Source: Candidatus Tiamatella sp. (GTDB lineage: Archaea > Thermoproteota > Thermoprotei_A > Sulfolobales > Acidilobaceae). From it: DNA of 64,000 nt. The stretch spans positions 1 through 64,000 of the forward strand of contig WALV01000065.1 of NCBI GenBank assembly GCA_015522645.1, written 5' to 3'. The position numbers and the translations under genes are program-made. Below the pieces are notes generated by a model, which saw nothing but the letters and a program-made list of their open reading frames with translations, was not told the origin of the DNA and did not search any database. This document shows, piece by piece, positions 34,555 to 42,681 of the stretch (position 1 is the stretch's first letter; each line of letters opens with the position of its first letter).

Positions 34555-35262
34555 ATGGAGGAAGAATACTATGATGAAGAAGAAATGTATAGTGAGAATA
34601 ATGTTGTAGAGGAATCCATAGCGGAAATGAGTATTAGGGAACAATTATCGAATATAGCTATAAACTTCTCCGGCATGGCATCCACTGCGGGTAAAATGGT
34701 TGAGATAGCTTTAAACGCTGACAATGATCCCCTTGCAGTTGAAAAACTCAGGAAAATATATGAACGAGAGATCTTGGGAATAAAAGAAAAAATCGACGGG
34801 GGAAGAGAGAGATTATTCAGGTACCTATCAAGAATGAGGGAGACGATATCGTACTTATCAGCCTACGCACAGGTGTCCATATTATACACAAAGACAGCGC
34901 AATACATTGAAGGGTTCACATATAGACTCTTCCTTTATACAAGCAAATACCAAAAAATAGATGATGATGTTAAAAAGGATTTGACGAAGCTTATGAATAT
35001 TCTAAATGAAATGTCAAGCAGTCTCCTAAGGGTATTTAGGAGCATAGGAGTTAACAAAACCATTGTAAGAGAAGCTATATCAGACGTTAAAATAAAGGAA
35101 GAAGAAGCAGACTCGATCTATAGAACACTCTATGTCAAGGTAATAGAAAGATACTCGGGGAATGTAAAGAACCTGCTTCTCCTAGAGAACCTGGTGAACA
35201 GCCTGGAAAACTCGATTGACTTACTGAAAGACATAAGTGACTATAGTCTAATTCTCATCTAA
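34555..35262 (+). CDS. PhoU/DUF47-like helical protein
   Basis: A 235-residue, mainly helical protein with an acidic, tyrosine-rich N-terminal tail (EEEYYDEEEMYSENN). The body has long amphipathic helices and ends LLENLVNSLENSIDLLKDIS, which resembles the EDxxD-type metal-binding helices of PhoU/DUF47 phosphate-transport regulators, although the canonical Asp/Glu motif is weak. The ATG at 34555 is preceded by AGGTG; a GTG at 34546 overlaps that site. No phosphate or sulfate transporter is adjacent, so the role is open. Confidence 0.5.
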   Translation: MEEEYYDEEEMYSENNVVEESIAEMSIREQLSNIAINFSGMASTAGKMVEIALNADNDPLAVEKLRKIYEREILGIKEKIDGGRERLFRYLSRMRETISYLSAYAQVSILYTKTAQYIEGFTYRLFLYTSKYQKIDDDVKKDLTKLMNILNEMSSSLLRVFRSIGVNKTIVREAISDVKIKEEEADSIYRTLYVKVIERYSGNVKNLLLLENLVNSLENSIDLLKDISDYSLILI

Positions 35263-35333
35263 TCATTGTTTAGGCTCCGATATAAGCAACAGTTATACAA
35301 AGCATTCCTAGCGGTTAATTCATAGTCAAATAC

Positions 35334-35906
35334 ATGGCTACTAAATTAAAGGTGCACATAGTGTTATCGAATAAAATCATAGGCTACCTGCATGGAAACT
35401 CTGTTATAATAACTGACTTGGAAGCGTCAAGAAAACTATATTCCAAAGGATTCTATGGAAAGCCTCTAGGTATAGATAAACCAGGTAAAGGTGAATGGCA
35501 GGCACCATTAATCCTTTCCAAGATAGAAGCATTGTATCTCCTTGAGAAGGATGTGCTTGAAATATATTCCATCAAATATGACAGGCCTATAAAACCAGGA
35601 GAGCTAATTGAGCTAATGAGCCCCAGAGAGAGGCTCTTATACTTGGCTTTCAGTGACTTAAGAAACAGAGGTCTAATCGTTCGTTCGGGGCTGAAATTCG
35701 GTGCACCCTTTGCAGTCTATAGATATGGTCCAGGCATTGATCATGCTCCATACATAGTTGAGGTGAAAGAGGATGAAGAAACATTTGACCCTATTGAAAT
35801 AGTTAGAGCTGGTCGTTTAGGGCACAGTGTCAAGAAAACATATGTAATTTCAACAATATCCAGGGAAAATGTTTTTTACATAATATTTAAATGGTTTAAA
35901 CCTTGA
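35334..35906 (+). CDS. endA: tRNA-splicing endonuclease subunit EndA
   Basis: A 190-residue subunit of the enzyme that cuts bulge-helix-bulge introns. The catalytic triad candidates are Tyr129 (FAVYRYG), His137 (GIDHAPY) and Lys167/168 (HSVKKTY), the expected Tyr-His-Lys order. The short N-terminal domain and EALYLLEKD linker fit the single-repeat catalytic subunit; crenarchaea pair it with a structural partner not seen here. FGAPF replaces the commoner FGxDF. Its natural substrates include introns such as the one in tRNA-Gln at 15.8 kb. Confidence 0.88.
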   Translation: MATKLKVHIVLSNKIIGYLHGNSVIITDLEASRKLYSKGFYGKPLGIDKPGKGEWQAPLILSKIEALYLLEKDVLEIYSIKYDRPIKPGELIELMSPRERLLYLAFSDLRNRGLIVRSGLKFGAPFAVYRYGPGIDHAPYIVEVKEDEETFDPIEIVRAGRLGHSVKKTYVISTISRENVFYIIFKWFKP

Positions 35907-36001
35907 AACTCTATAAGGAATGGTGAACGCGGCCAGTAATAGTATGGTTCTTCTTGGTGGTAAAACATTGTACCAACCTCCTATCAAGGTGGTGTTTCAA
36001 T

Positions 36002-36463
36002 ATGTCCTATAGGGATAATAGAAGGGAAAGGGGTTACGATAGAGACAGGAGAAGACAGGGTAAACCCCATTACGGGGACAGGTCCCGCGGTTCACATAGA
36101 GGCAGAGAGGAATATTCGAGGCAAGGGAAGCCTATGCCGAAACCGAATGGAGACATGTGCAGTCCTTTATGCCCGTATTTCAGGTGTAGTAAGAAGGCAT
36201 TACTAATCACAACTGAGCACTATAGGGGGCAGCCGATTAAAGAAGCATACTGCAGGTGGATAGGGGATAAATGCATAGGGGCACAGTGCCAATACGCATA
36301 CTGTGCATTACAAAAGATGCTCCCAGACGGTAGATGTGGATGGGCGTTGGAGAGAAAGCAGAGATCTAGTAAGGAGTTTGATGAAGAATTGGAGGGAGAG
36401 GAATATAGCTTCAGGTCGAAGAGTCTTCTAAGCAAGCTTGGATTTAAGGAGGATGAGTTTTAG
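36002..36463 (+). CDS. RG-rich, Cys-rich protein of unknown function
   Basis: A 153-residue protein with a very basic N-terminal 45 residues (YRDNRRERGYDRDRRRQGK and further R/G/S/D repeats), resembling RGG-type RNA-binding tails. The middle has a dense set of Cys: CSPLCPYFRC, then CRWIGDKCIGAQCQYAYC and DGRC, enough for one or two zinc or Fe-S sites. The C-terminal 35 residues are acidic. ATG 36002 is chosen for its GGTGGTG site. The gene follows endA and overlaps the convergent ubiX by 20 bases. An RNA-linked role is inference. Confidence 0.62.
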   Translation: MSYRDNRRERGYDRDRRRQGKPHYGDRSRGSHRGREEYSRQGKPMPKPNGDMCSPLCPYFRCSKKALLITTEHYRGQPIKEAYCRWIGDKCIGAQCQYAYCALQKMLPDGRCGWALERKQRSSKEFDEELEGEEYSFRSKSLLSKLGFKEDEF

Positions 36464-37022
36464 TCATCCAGTGATCGTATAAATTGTTTGCAATACCGAG
36501 GACGTCAAAAATTTTTCCAGCAATAAAGTCTATCAAGTCGTCTATACTTCTTGGTTTACCGTAGAAACCGGGGGACGCAGGAAGGACTATTACCCCTCTT
36601 CTCGCCAGTTTTACCATGTTCTCAAGTTCAGCTACACCCAGAGGAGTTTCCCTGGGAACCACTATAAGCCTCCTCCCTAAACGTAGAATCGATGCAGCTG
36701 CTCGTGTAACCAGGTTATCTTGGAGGCCAGTTGCTATTTTAGAGATGGTATTCATACTAGCGGGTACAATTACCATGCAGCCGGGTACTCCACTGCTACT
36801 AGCGAATGGGGCTGTAAAGTCCTTCTCCTGGAATATTGGAATTTGAGAGGGAACCCGTAAATTCCTGCCGAGTTCTATTCTAGCTACATTTAAAGCGGAA
36901 TCTGTTACAATAACACCTTTTACCGCTAAATCACTTTGAACAGCTATTTCAAGGAATCGCTCCGCGTAAACAACCCCGCTTGCGCCTGTTACAGCTACTA
37001 AAATATCCTTGCATCCGGGCAC
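36444..37022 (-). CDS. ubiX: UbiX-like flavin prenyltransferase
   Basis: A 192-residue flavin prenyltransferase that attaches a dimethylallyl group to FMN to make prenyl-FMN for UbiD-type decarboxylases. It has the Rossmann start [34 protein letters not shown], and [20 protein letters not shown]. The GTG start follows GGGTGAG. In many archaea this cofactor is needed for the anhydromevalonate phosphate route to isoprenoids, so a lipid link is plausible; no ubiD homologue is in the window. The gene overlaps the macrodomain gene by 25 bases. Confidence 0.9.
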   Translation of the reverse strand: MPGCKDILVAVTGASGVVYAERFLEIAVQSDLAVKGVIVTDSALNVARIELGRNLRVPSQIPIFQEKDFTAPFASSSGVPGCMVIVPASMNTISKIATGLQDNLVTRAAASILRLGRRLIVVPRETPLGVAELENMVKLARRGVIVLPASPGFYGKPRSIDDLIDFIAGKIFDVLGIANNLYDHWMTKTHPP

Positions 37023-37549
37023 TTAGACTCACCCAAGACTTTCGAAACTCCAGCTAGCATCTCATTATAAGCATTCCTGCCATAGGCTATGAATACTACA
37101 ATTTCCGGATGATCTGTTTCAAGTAAAACCTTAGCCATAGCCTCTGATACCTCTATTATGCTTAGACCGCCTACCCCAGCTCCCATAGCTGGAAAAGCTA
37201 TGCTGCTAACCCCTAGCTGGACAGCTTCTTCCAAGGCCGCCTTTGTAGCTTTCATGGCGTTTTCCAAGGGTATCTTCATAGCGGGATACTCCATAGTTGG
37301 TGCGTGAATAACGTATTTTGCCTTAAGCTTCCCTGCACTAGTTACTACAGCTTCACCAACAGGTACCGGTCCTTTTTTAACAGCCTCCTCCTCGATCCCG
37401 ACACCTCCTTTCCTTTTGATAGCTCCAGCTACGCCTCCCCCCATCCACAGCTGACTGTTTGCGGCGTTAACAATGGCATCCACCTTCGCCTCTGTAATAT
37501 CCCCCTCAGCAACAACAAGGACCCCACCCGGTATTCTGAAGCATTTCAA
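36998..37549 (-). CDS. Macrodomain (ADP-ribose-binding) protein
   Basis: A 183-residue stand-alone macrodomain. Hallmarks are VEGD-like [19 protein letters not shown], the [15 protein letters not shown] phosphate loop, and [12 protein letters not shown]. Family members bind ADP-ribose and may remove it from proteins, or process O-acetyl-ADP-ribose or Appr-1''-P, the last a by-product of some tRNA-splicing routes. It starts at TTG 37549 after AGGTGATTT and overlaps ubiX by 25 bases. EndA is nearby on the other strand, but archaeal ligation does not clearly produce Appr-1''-P, so no link is claimed. Confidence 0.88.
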   Translation of the reverse strand: MKCFRIPGGVLVVAEGDITEAKVDAIVNAANSQLWMGGGVAGAIKRKGGVGIEEEAVKKGPVPVGEAVVTSAGKLKAKYVIHAPTMEYPAMKIPLENAMKATKAALEEAVQLGVSSIAFPAMGAGVGGLSIIEVSEAMAKVLLETDHPEIVVFIAYGRNAYNEMLAGVSKVLGESKCPDARIF

Positions 37550-37618
37550 GAGAAATCACCTGGATGTAAATAATTAAGCCTCCACCACCATAAATCTATA
37601 CGTAACGTGCGGTTTTAT

Positions 37619-37831
37619 ATGGTGTTGAAGCCCTTGCCGAGGAAACGGATTACAGCTGAAGACAAAGTGTTGAGTGTTCTGGAGAAGGCTGATAGGCCTT
37701 TGAGAGTCACGGAGATATCAAAGCTTTCAGGGGTAAATTATAATACTGTAAGGGGAGTGCTATATAGGCTTATGAAAGAAGGATTAATAACCAGGTATCT
37801 TGGCGGTTACCTTCTCAAGAGGAGAAGATGA
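37619..37831 (+). CDS. Small winged-helix DNA-binding protein
   Basis: A 70-residue winged-helix protein. The core EDKVLSVLEKADRPLRVTEISKLSGVNYNTVRGVLYRLMKEG is a clear helix-turn-helix followed by a wing (LITRYLGGYLLKRRR). It is the size of a minimal single-domain archaeal transcription factor or of a subunit-like adaptor. The ATG at 37619 has no ribosome binding site, and a leaderless transcript is likely; a GTG at 37607 is also in frame. It shares direction with the DHH gene 53 bases downstream. Confidence 0.7.
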   Translation: MVLKPLPRKRITAEDKVLSVLEKADRPLRVTEISKLSGVNYNTVRGVLYRLMKEGLITRYLGGYLLKRRR

Positions 37832-37884
37832 AGTTGTTACATTTGTGTTAAACTGGTAACATAGGTAAGTGAGGCGGCAATGCA

Positions 37885-38931
37885 TTGAGTGACTGTAAAG
37901 TCGTAGCTATCGGCGACTGGGATGCAGACGGGACGGTTGCAACTGCCCTAATTAAGTATTCCCAAAAAGTGCTTAAATCCTATCCCATTAACGGAGACTG
38001 TGATTTCCAGGCACTCCCCGCCGGTCCCCGTAGTATAGATAGCGTACTCGAGGAACTCGATTGTTCCACTCTTCTAATGATACTGGATATCCCGTATACT
38101 CCGACGGTTAAAAGTGCTATAGAGTCATTTAGGTCCCGTTGCAGCGAGTCGAGGATAATCTATATTGATCATCATAGATCAACGATAGTGTCGACAGACG
38201 AGCTAGAGGATAAGTATAAGATAGAGGTAATCACAGGAGTGACTCCTACCAGTATTTTACTCTACAATATTCTTAGGAGTCTAGGGTTAACTCTAACACC
38301 GAGACTGAAGGAGTTCTCAAAAGCCATAGGTATACTAGAGCACAGTAGCCGATATTTGGAGGAGGGGGTTTCACGGAGGATGGTGGACCTCGCCGCTAGT
38401 ATATCAAAGGCTCTTAACGTAGAGCATGATCCTGAATTATGGCAAAGATTTGTTGACTGGTTAGCTTCACCGCTCCCCTTTGATGAATTTAAATTTAGGC
38501 CTAAAACATTTAAGACTGAGTCAAAAGTCGAAGTAAGAGATCTTTCTCAAATCATAGCTGACGAGAGAGACCGTGAGCTGAAGGAAGTTTCACGAGAACT
38601 AGCAATGACAGCTCAAAACTTGGGCTACATAAAATTCATAGATGCGAGAAAGAAATGGAGGAAGAGAGGTGCCACTGCTCTTGCATCGAAGATATACGGC
38701 ATTCTCCACAGTCCAGTAGCACTTCTGGTATCGACATCGGAGGGCCATAGCCTTCTAATCATACGGGCTGGGAGGGGTCTTGCTCAAAGAATAATAGATT
38801 ACCTTGACGTGCAGGGGATTGTAGTTGACAAGGGGGGTCATGGGAATATAGCAATGGCGCGAATTAGAGATGACGTTACACTAGATAAACTAAAGCTGCT
38901 TTTGAGAAGAGCAGTTGTAAGTGCTATGTAG
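37885..38931 (+). CDS. DHH-family phosphoesterase
   Basis: A 348-residue DHH superfamily protein related to RecJ-like nucleases and nanoRNases. Motif I is GDWDADGT, the DHH motif is IYIDHHRST (Asp95-His96-His97), and the C terminus carries a DHHA1-type GGHGNIAMARI motif. It lacks extra nucleic-acid domains, so it could degrade short oligonucleotides or cyclic dinucleotides as well as ssDNA. The TTG start at 37885 follows a GAGGCGG site. The AGACAACTGTCT repeat 6-17 bases after the stop may end its transcript. Confidence 0.82.
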   Translation: MSDCKVVAIGDWDADGTVATALIKYSQKVLKSYPINGDCDFQALPAGPRSIDSVLEELDCSTLLMILDIPYTPTVKSAIESFRSRCSESRIIYIDHHRSTIVSTDELEDKYKIEVITGVTPTSILLYNILRSLGLTLTPRLKEFSKAIGILEHSSRYLEEGVSRRMVDLAASISKALNVEHDPELWQRFVDWLASPLPFDEFKFRPKTFKTESKVEVRDLSQIIADERDRELKEVSRELAMTAQNLGYIKFIDARKKWRKRGATALASKIYGILHSPVALLVSTSEGHSLLIIRAGRGLAQRIIDYLDVQGIVVDKGGHGNIAMARIRDDVTLDKLKLLLRRAVVSAM

Positions 38932-39037
38932 TTTTTAGACAACTGTCTGAGTGTGAATAGGCAAAGAATGTTATTACTTAATCCCATGAATAATCAAATC
39001 AGGTATGCTTGCTACCCGTATCACGTGGTGAATAATT

Positions 39038-40219
39038 ATGCCGCAACCCTATATAATAGACATGATTAGAACTCCTGTAGGAAGATTCGGTAAAAGCTTA
39101 AGAAACGAGCACCCGGCAGAACTCGCTGCTTTTGCAGCGAAACAATTGGTGGAACGAACAGGTATCCCATCTAAGGAAATAGACTTTATAATAATGGGAC
39201 ACGCTATAAGAGCAGGTACGAGTATGGATACTGCTAGGCAGGTGGTACTGAGAGCCGGGTTTCCAGAGGAAATCGATGGAATGACTGTTGACATGGTATG
39301 CGCTAGCGGAATGGCTTCAATTGTAACTGCACATCAAATAATCAGAAACGGTGATGCCGACATAATCATAGCAGGAGGAGTAGAGTCGATGAGCTATGCT
39401 CCTATAATGCTTCCAAGTAGTGCCAGATGGGGTATTCGCCATCTCATAGGAAAGAAGGCGGAACTAGTTGACTCAATGGTTCATGATGGGCTATTTGATA
39501 TACTAGAGAACCGTATAATGGGTGAAGAAGCTGACCTGGTAGCTAAGAAGCACAATGCAACTAGGGAGGAACTAGACTGGATAGCGTACGAGAGTTTCAG
39601 AAGGGCAGCTGAAGCCTGGGACAAGGGGTATATGAAAGACTATGTTGTTCCATACGAGAAGAACGGCCAGACCCTTCTAGATACCGATGAAGGTATAAGA
39701 AGAGATACCAGTATAGAGAAACTCGGGCGACTTCCACCAGCGTTTTTCCCTGACGGGCTACACACGGCAGGTAATAGTAGCCAACTCAGTGACGGAGCAG
39801 CAGTTCTCCTATTGATGAGTGAGAGTAAGATGAAGGAACTCGGATACAAGTCCAAGGCCCGAATACTGGGCTACACGTATACGGCCCTCGAAACTTGGAG
39901 GTTCCCAGAGGCGCCTGTCTATGCTGTAAGGAAACTACTGGATAAACTAGGTATGGGTATGAATGATGTTGATTACTGGGAAAACAATGAAGCATTCGCC
40001 GTATCTAGCTGGCTTGTACATCATCTTTTAGGCATTCAATATGAGAAATTGAATGTTCACGGTGGAGCGATAGCTATAGGGCATCCTCTCGGAATGAGCG
40101 GTGCTAGAATAACTATAGAACTAATTAATGTGCTAGAGAAGCATGGAGGGAAAAGGGGAGTCGCAAGCATATGCCACGGATTAGGAGGAGCTGCGGCACT
40201 AGCATTAGAATTAGTCTAG
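39038..40219 (+). CDS. Thiolase (acetyl-CoA C-acetyltransferase type)
   Basis: A 393-residue thiolase with the nucleophilic Cys in MVCASGMAS, the NEAFAVS motif, the acidic-loop GGAIAIGHPLGMSGAR with the catalytic His, and the second Cys-His pair in SICHGLGGAAA. The full catalytic set suggests a genuine condensing or cleaving thiolase rather than the SCP2-like scaffold proteins that accompany archaeal HMG-CoA synthase. It could feed acetoacetyl-CoA to the mevalonate pathway or act in fatty-acid breakdown. The start follows GGTGAATAATT. It ends one base before the thioesterase stop. Confidence 0.9.
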   Translation: MPQPYIIDMIRTPVGRFGKSLRNEHPAELAAFAAKQLVERTGIPSKEIDFIIMGHAIRAGTSMDTARQVVLRAGFPEEIDGMTVDMVCASGMASIVTAHQIIRNGDADIIIAGGVESMSYAPIMLPSSARWGIRHLIGKKAELVDSMVHDGLFDILENRIMGEEADLVAKKHNATREELDWIAYESFRRAAEAWDKGYMKDYVVPYEKNGQTLLDTDEGIRRDTSIEKLGRLPPAFFPDGLHTAGNSSQLSDGAAVLLLMSESKMKELGYKSKARILGYTYTALETWRFPEAPVYAVRKLLDKLGMGMNDVDYWENNEAFAVSSWLVHHLLGIQYEKLNVHGGAIAIGHPLGMSGARITIELINVLEKHGGKRGVASICHGLGGAAALALELV

Positions 40220-41371
40220 TCAACCCTTATGCTTTCTAAGCCATTCAGCCATCCTTTGGTAATCACCGAATCTATCAGTGAAGCTGGAAAGGAGCTTCAT
40301 CCTTTGCCTTCTCCTAGCTTCCCCTTCAGCAACTAATTCTAGTTCCTCATCCGTTGACGGCTTGTACTGTGGTACCGGCCTAGATCTCCCATCCGGCCCT
40401 ACATGAACTAACGTGAAGTATGCAGTTGTTATATGTCTCTCTTCCCCCGTCATCTCGTTACGTGCAACCACCTTGATCGTTACTTCAATGCTTCTTTTAC
40501 CAACGAATGTGAGAGCAGAGTAAAATTGTATGGTTTCTGAAACCCATATAGGGGAGTAGAAGCAGGTGTAATCTACTGATGCCGTGACCACTGGATCATG
40601 CACATATCGAAGTCCAGTGATCCCGGCAAGCTCGTCCATTATGTACAGTAGTTTACTTGCATCTACTACATCTAGCATGACAGTATCTTCTGGATACGCG
40701 AATCTATAGCTTTCAAGGGCCATTCCCGGGACGAGGGGTCTAGGCTTGCCTATATTATGTACAACATCTTTTCTCTTTGTTCTACACCTGTTTCCTAGGC
40801 TTCTACGCCTCATAGCGTCTAGGAAAAGCATTTCCTCCACGCTATCAGAAGGCTTCACTATCGCCTGGACTTTCCTAGGCTTAAGGTTTCGGTCCACTGC
40901 AACCATAGTTAAATGCGCTAATGTCGTCACCCTTCGTTTACCAGTAGTAGGGTTTTCAGCCTCCATAAGAGTGGTTAACGAGAGGCTTGTTTCTCCAACT
41001 AGTTCAATCCAGCTGGTCACAACACTATTCTCCCCTATTCTTACCGGGGAAACGAAGAATACATGGTCTAAACTGGCTAATACAACTGGGCCTCTCGCCA
41101 CTCTGGATGCGGCTAGGTTCGAGGTAGCTACGATCCATTCTAGTGCAACACCTCCGTGAAGCACGTTTATTGGGTTAGCATGCCTGGGGAGCACTGTGTA
41201 TATTGCCTCAACTACCGTTTTAGATATGCTGCATATTCTTCCCTCTATTCTGGCGGTCAATCTTTTTCCCTTACCTAGAATTATTGAATGGGGTAATCTA
41301 TAAACAATAATAGTGTAAACCATATCTCTATAGAGGGGCGTTGAGGTGGAACCCCTGAACATCAGAGCCAT
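40220..41371 (-). CDS. Acyl-CoA thioesterase with two hotdog domains
   Basis: A protein of up to 383 residues with tandem hotdog domains of the Acot7/YciA group. Each repeat shows a helix after the first strand (INVLHGGVALEWIVATSNLA in the first, VVDASKLLYIMDELAGITG in the second) and a V-x-A-S-[LV]-D strand with the catalytic acid. It would hydrolyse acyl-CoA, possibly the product side of the thiolase it converges with. The start is uncertain: 41371 just after the translin stop, or TTG 41260, which follows a TATA-like GTTTATAGA by about 40 bases. Confidence 0.82.
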   Translation of the reverse strand: MALMFRGSTSTPLYRDMVYTIIVYRLPHSIILGKGKRLTARIEGRICSISKTVVEAIYTVLPRHANPINVLHGGVALEWIVATSNLAASRVARGPVVLASLDHVFFVSPVRIGENSVVTSWIELVGETSLSLTTLMEAENPTTGKRRVTTLAHLTMVAVDRNLKPRKVQAIVKPSDSVEEMLFLDAMRRRSLGNRCRTKRKDVVHNIGKPRPLVPGMALESYRFAYPEDTVMLDVVDASKLLYIMDELAGITGLRYVHDPVVTASVDYTCFYSPIWVSETIQFYSALTFVGKRSIEVTIKVVARNEMTGEERHITTAYFTLVHVGPDGRSRPVPQYKPSTDEELELVAEGEARRRQRMKLLSSFTDRFGDYQRMAEWLRKHKG

Positions 41372-41392
41372 TAGCCTTGATGAGGCCTCGCA

Positions 41393-42022
41393 TCACTGAG
41401 CCCCTCTAAACTTCTCCATTAAACCGATGAGCTCGTATCGTGATTCAAGGTCTACTAGAAAAGCTTTCGTGTCATCGACTAGTCTCCTATCAACATCAAC
41501 CTTCCTTCTAAGACCGGGAATCAATGAGTCGGGATAATCCAAGCCTTTCAATTCAGTGTAAATGGTATACATCCAATTGAATAATTTTTCAGCGGAATCT
41601 ATATTCTTCTTCCCCAAATAATCCAAAGCCATTCTCCTAAGCTCACCTATAGTATCTGCTAACCCCTGTAAATATGGGACTATCGGCACATCGATGTCGG
41701 AGGGTGATGGAATATAGTTTCTTGAGACTATGCTATAGAAAATTTCAGCTTCCACGTACTCCGAGACCGCGTTGTTCACGAAACCACTATAATAAAGCTC
41801 GGGATGTGGTTGAGTCATTTCAAGCAATCTTCTACTAGTCTTCCTGCACTCATCTAAATGCTTCAACGCGTTGTCAAGGTCTCCCTCGTGTAGTTTAGTT
41901 ATACACCATCCGCTTAGTCTGATTACGTCCCTACTGATTTTCAAGGCTTCATTTCTAACACTATCAAGAACATCTAACTTCTCCTTTATACTAGAGATTA
42001 TTCCAGTTAAACTAGAGTCCAA
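41393..42022 (-). CDS. Translin-family protein
   Basis: A 209-residue helical protein with the translin signature: an N-terminal VRNEALKISRDVIRLSGWCI stretch, YVEAEIFYSIVSRNYIPSPSDI in the middle, and the closing LRRKVDVDRRLVDDTKAFL. Translin assembles into octameric shells that bind ssDNA and RNA, and archaeal forms may have RNase activity. It starts at TTG 42022 behind GAGGTGTGGG. It is followed on the same strand by the thioesterase gene, 21 bases later by the long start. Confidence 0.85.
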   Translation of the reverse strand: MDSSLTGIISSIKEKLDVLDSVRNEALKISRDVIRLSGWCITKLHEGDLDNALKHLDECRKTSRRLLEMTQPHPELYYSGFVNNAVSEYVEAEIFYSIVSRNYIPSPSDIDVPIVPYLQGLADTIGELRRMALDYLGKKNIDSAEKLFNWMYTIYTELKGLDYPDSLIPGLRRKVDVDRRLVDDTKAFLVDLESRYELIGLMEKFRGAQ

Positions 42023-42116
42023 TCATCCCACACCTCAATCGGTTATTTATTCCTGCAGTCTCCAATAAAACCTATTGAAAAGCAATGTTCACTATGGTAA
42101 TGGGAGGTCGTATTCC

Positions 42117-42617
42117 TTGGACGATAATAAACTATTAGTAGTATATAAGAGAGCCAGAGACCTAGCCATAGCAGGCCTCCTTGAATTAGAGGAGGATTTA
42201 AATATACCTGAAGAAGAGGCTGGTCTCCGCGACTTCCTCGAAGTGCAAGCAGCCATGTCATTCGCAGTGACTTGGGGTTCATTGATACTCGTTTACTATG
42301 GCACGGAGATACCCGTGTATATAGCCAGACTCCCACCTATACATTACTTCTATGTGAACACTGGTTGTACTGATACATGTGACGTGAAAGTAAGGGATGA
42401 GAGTCTCCTGAAATTCTGGGCTTATTTAGCCCTTGGTAAGCTTGACAGAGCATTTAATGCCTTAGGATCTTCATGCCTCAGCCTAGATAGACCTAGAGGA
42501 ATCTGCTTGTCCTATGCGTTTCAGTCGAACTGCAAGAAGTCTATTAAAGCGAAACTTTCACCGTCCGGTGTTGCCGATGAATCGAAATTACCCCCCTATC
42601 TTAGGCGCTGCAGATGA
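42117..42617 (+). CDS. Cys-containing protein of unknown function
   Basis: A 166-residue protein that I do not recognise. The N-terminal half is helical (KRARDLAIAGLLELEEDL) and includes a hydrophobic AAMSFAVTWGSLILVYYG segment. The C-terminal half holds seven Cys (GCTDTC, SSCLS, GICLS, SNCKK, RRCR) and probably a metal site or disulfides. TTG 42117 is chosen for GGGAGG six bases upstream; the frame opens at 42075. It diverges from translin and precedes the TrmB-like regulator gene by about 65 bases. Confidence 0.55.
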   Translation: MDDNKLLVVYKRARDLAIAGLLELEEDLNIPEEEAGLRDFLEVQAAMSFAVTWGSLILVYYGTEIPVYIARLPPIHYFYVNTGCTDTCDVKVRDESLLKFWAYLALGKLDRAFNALGSSCLSLDRPRGICLSYAFQSNCKKSIKAKLSPSGVADESKLPPYLRRCR

Positions 42618-42681
42618 TTCTGTAAGAATTAATATGTAACTAATATGGACTAAATACTATGGAAGTTACAGGTGACTAGTT

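Noticed and set aside
38937-38948. AGACAACTGTCT repeat after the DHH gene
   Set aside because: The two-base loop is too tight for a hairpin and the element is short; it could be a chance palindrome.
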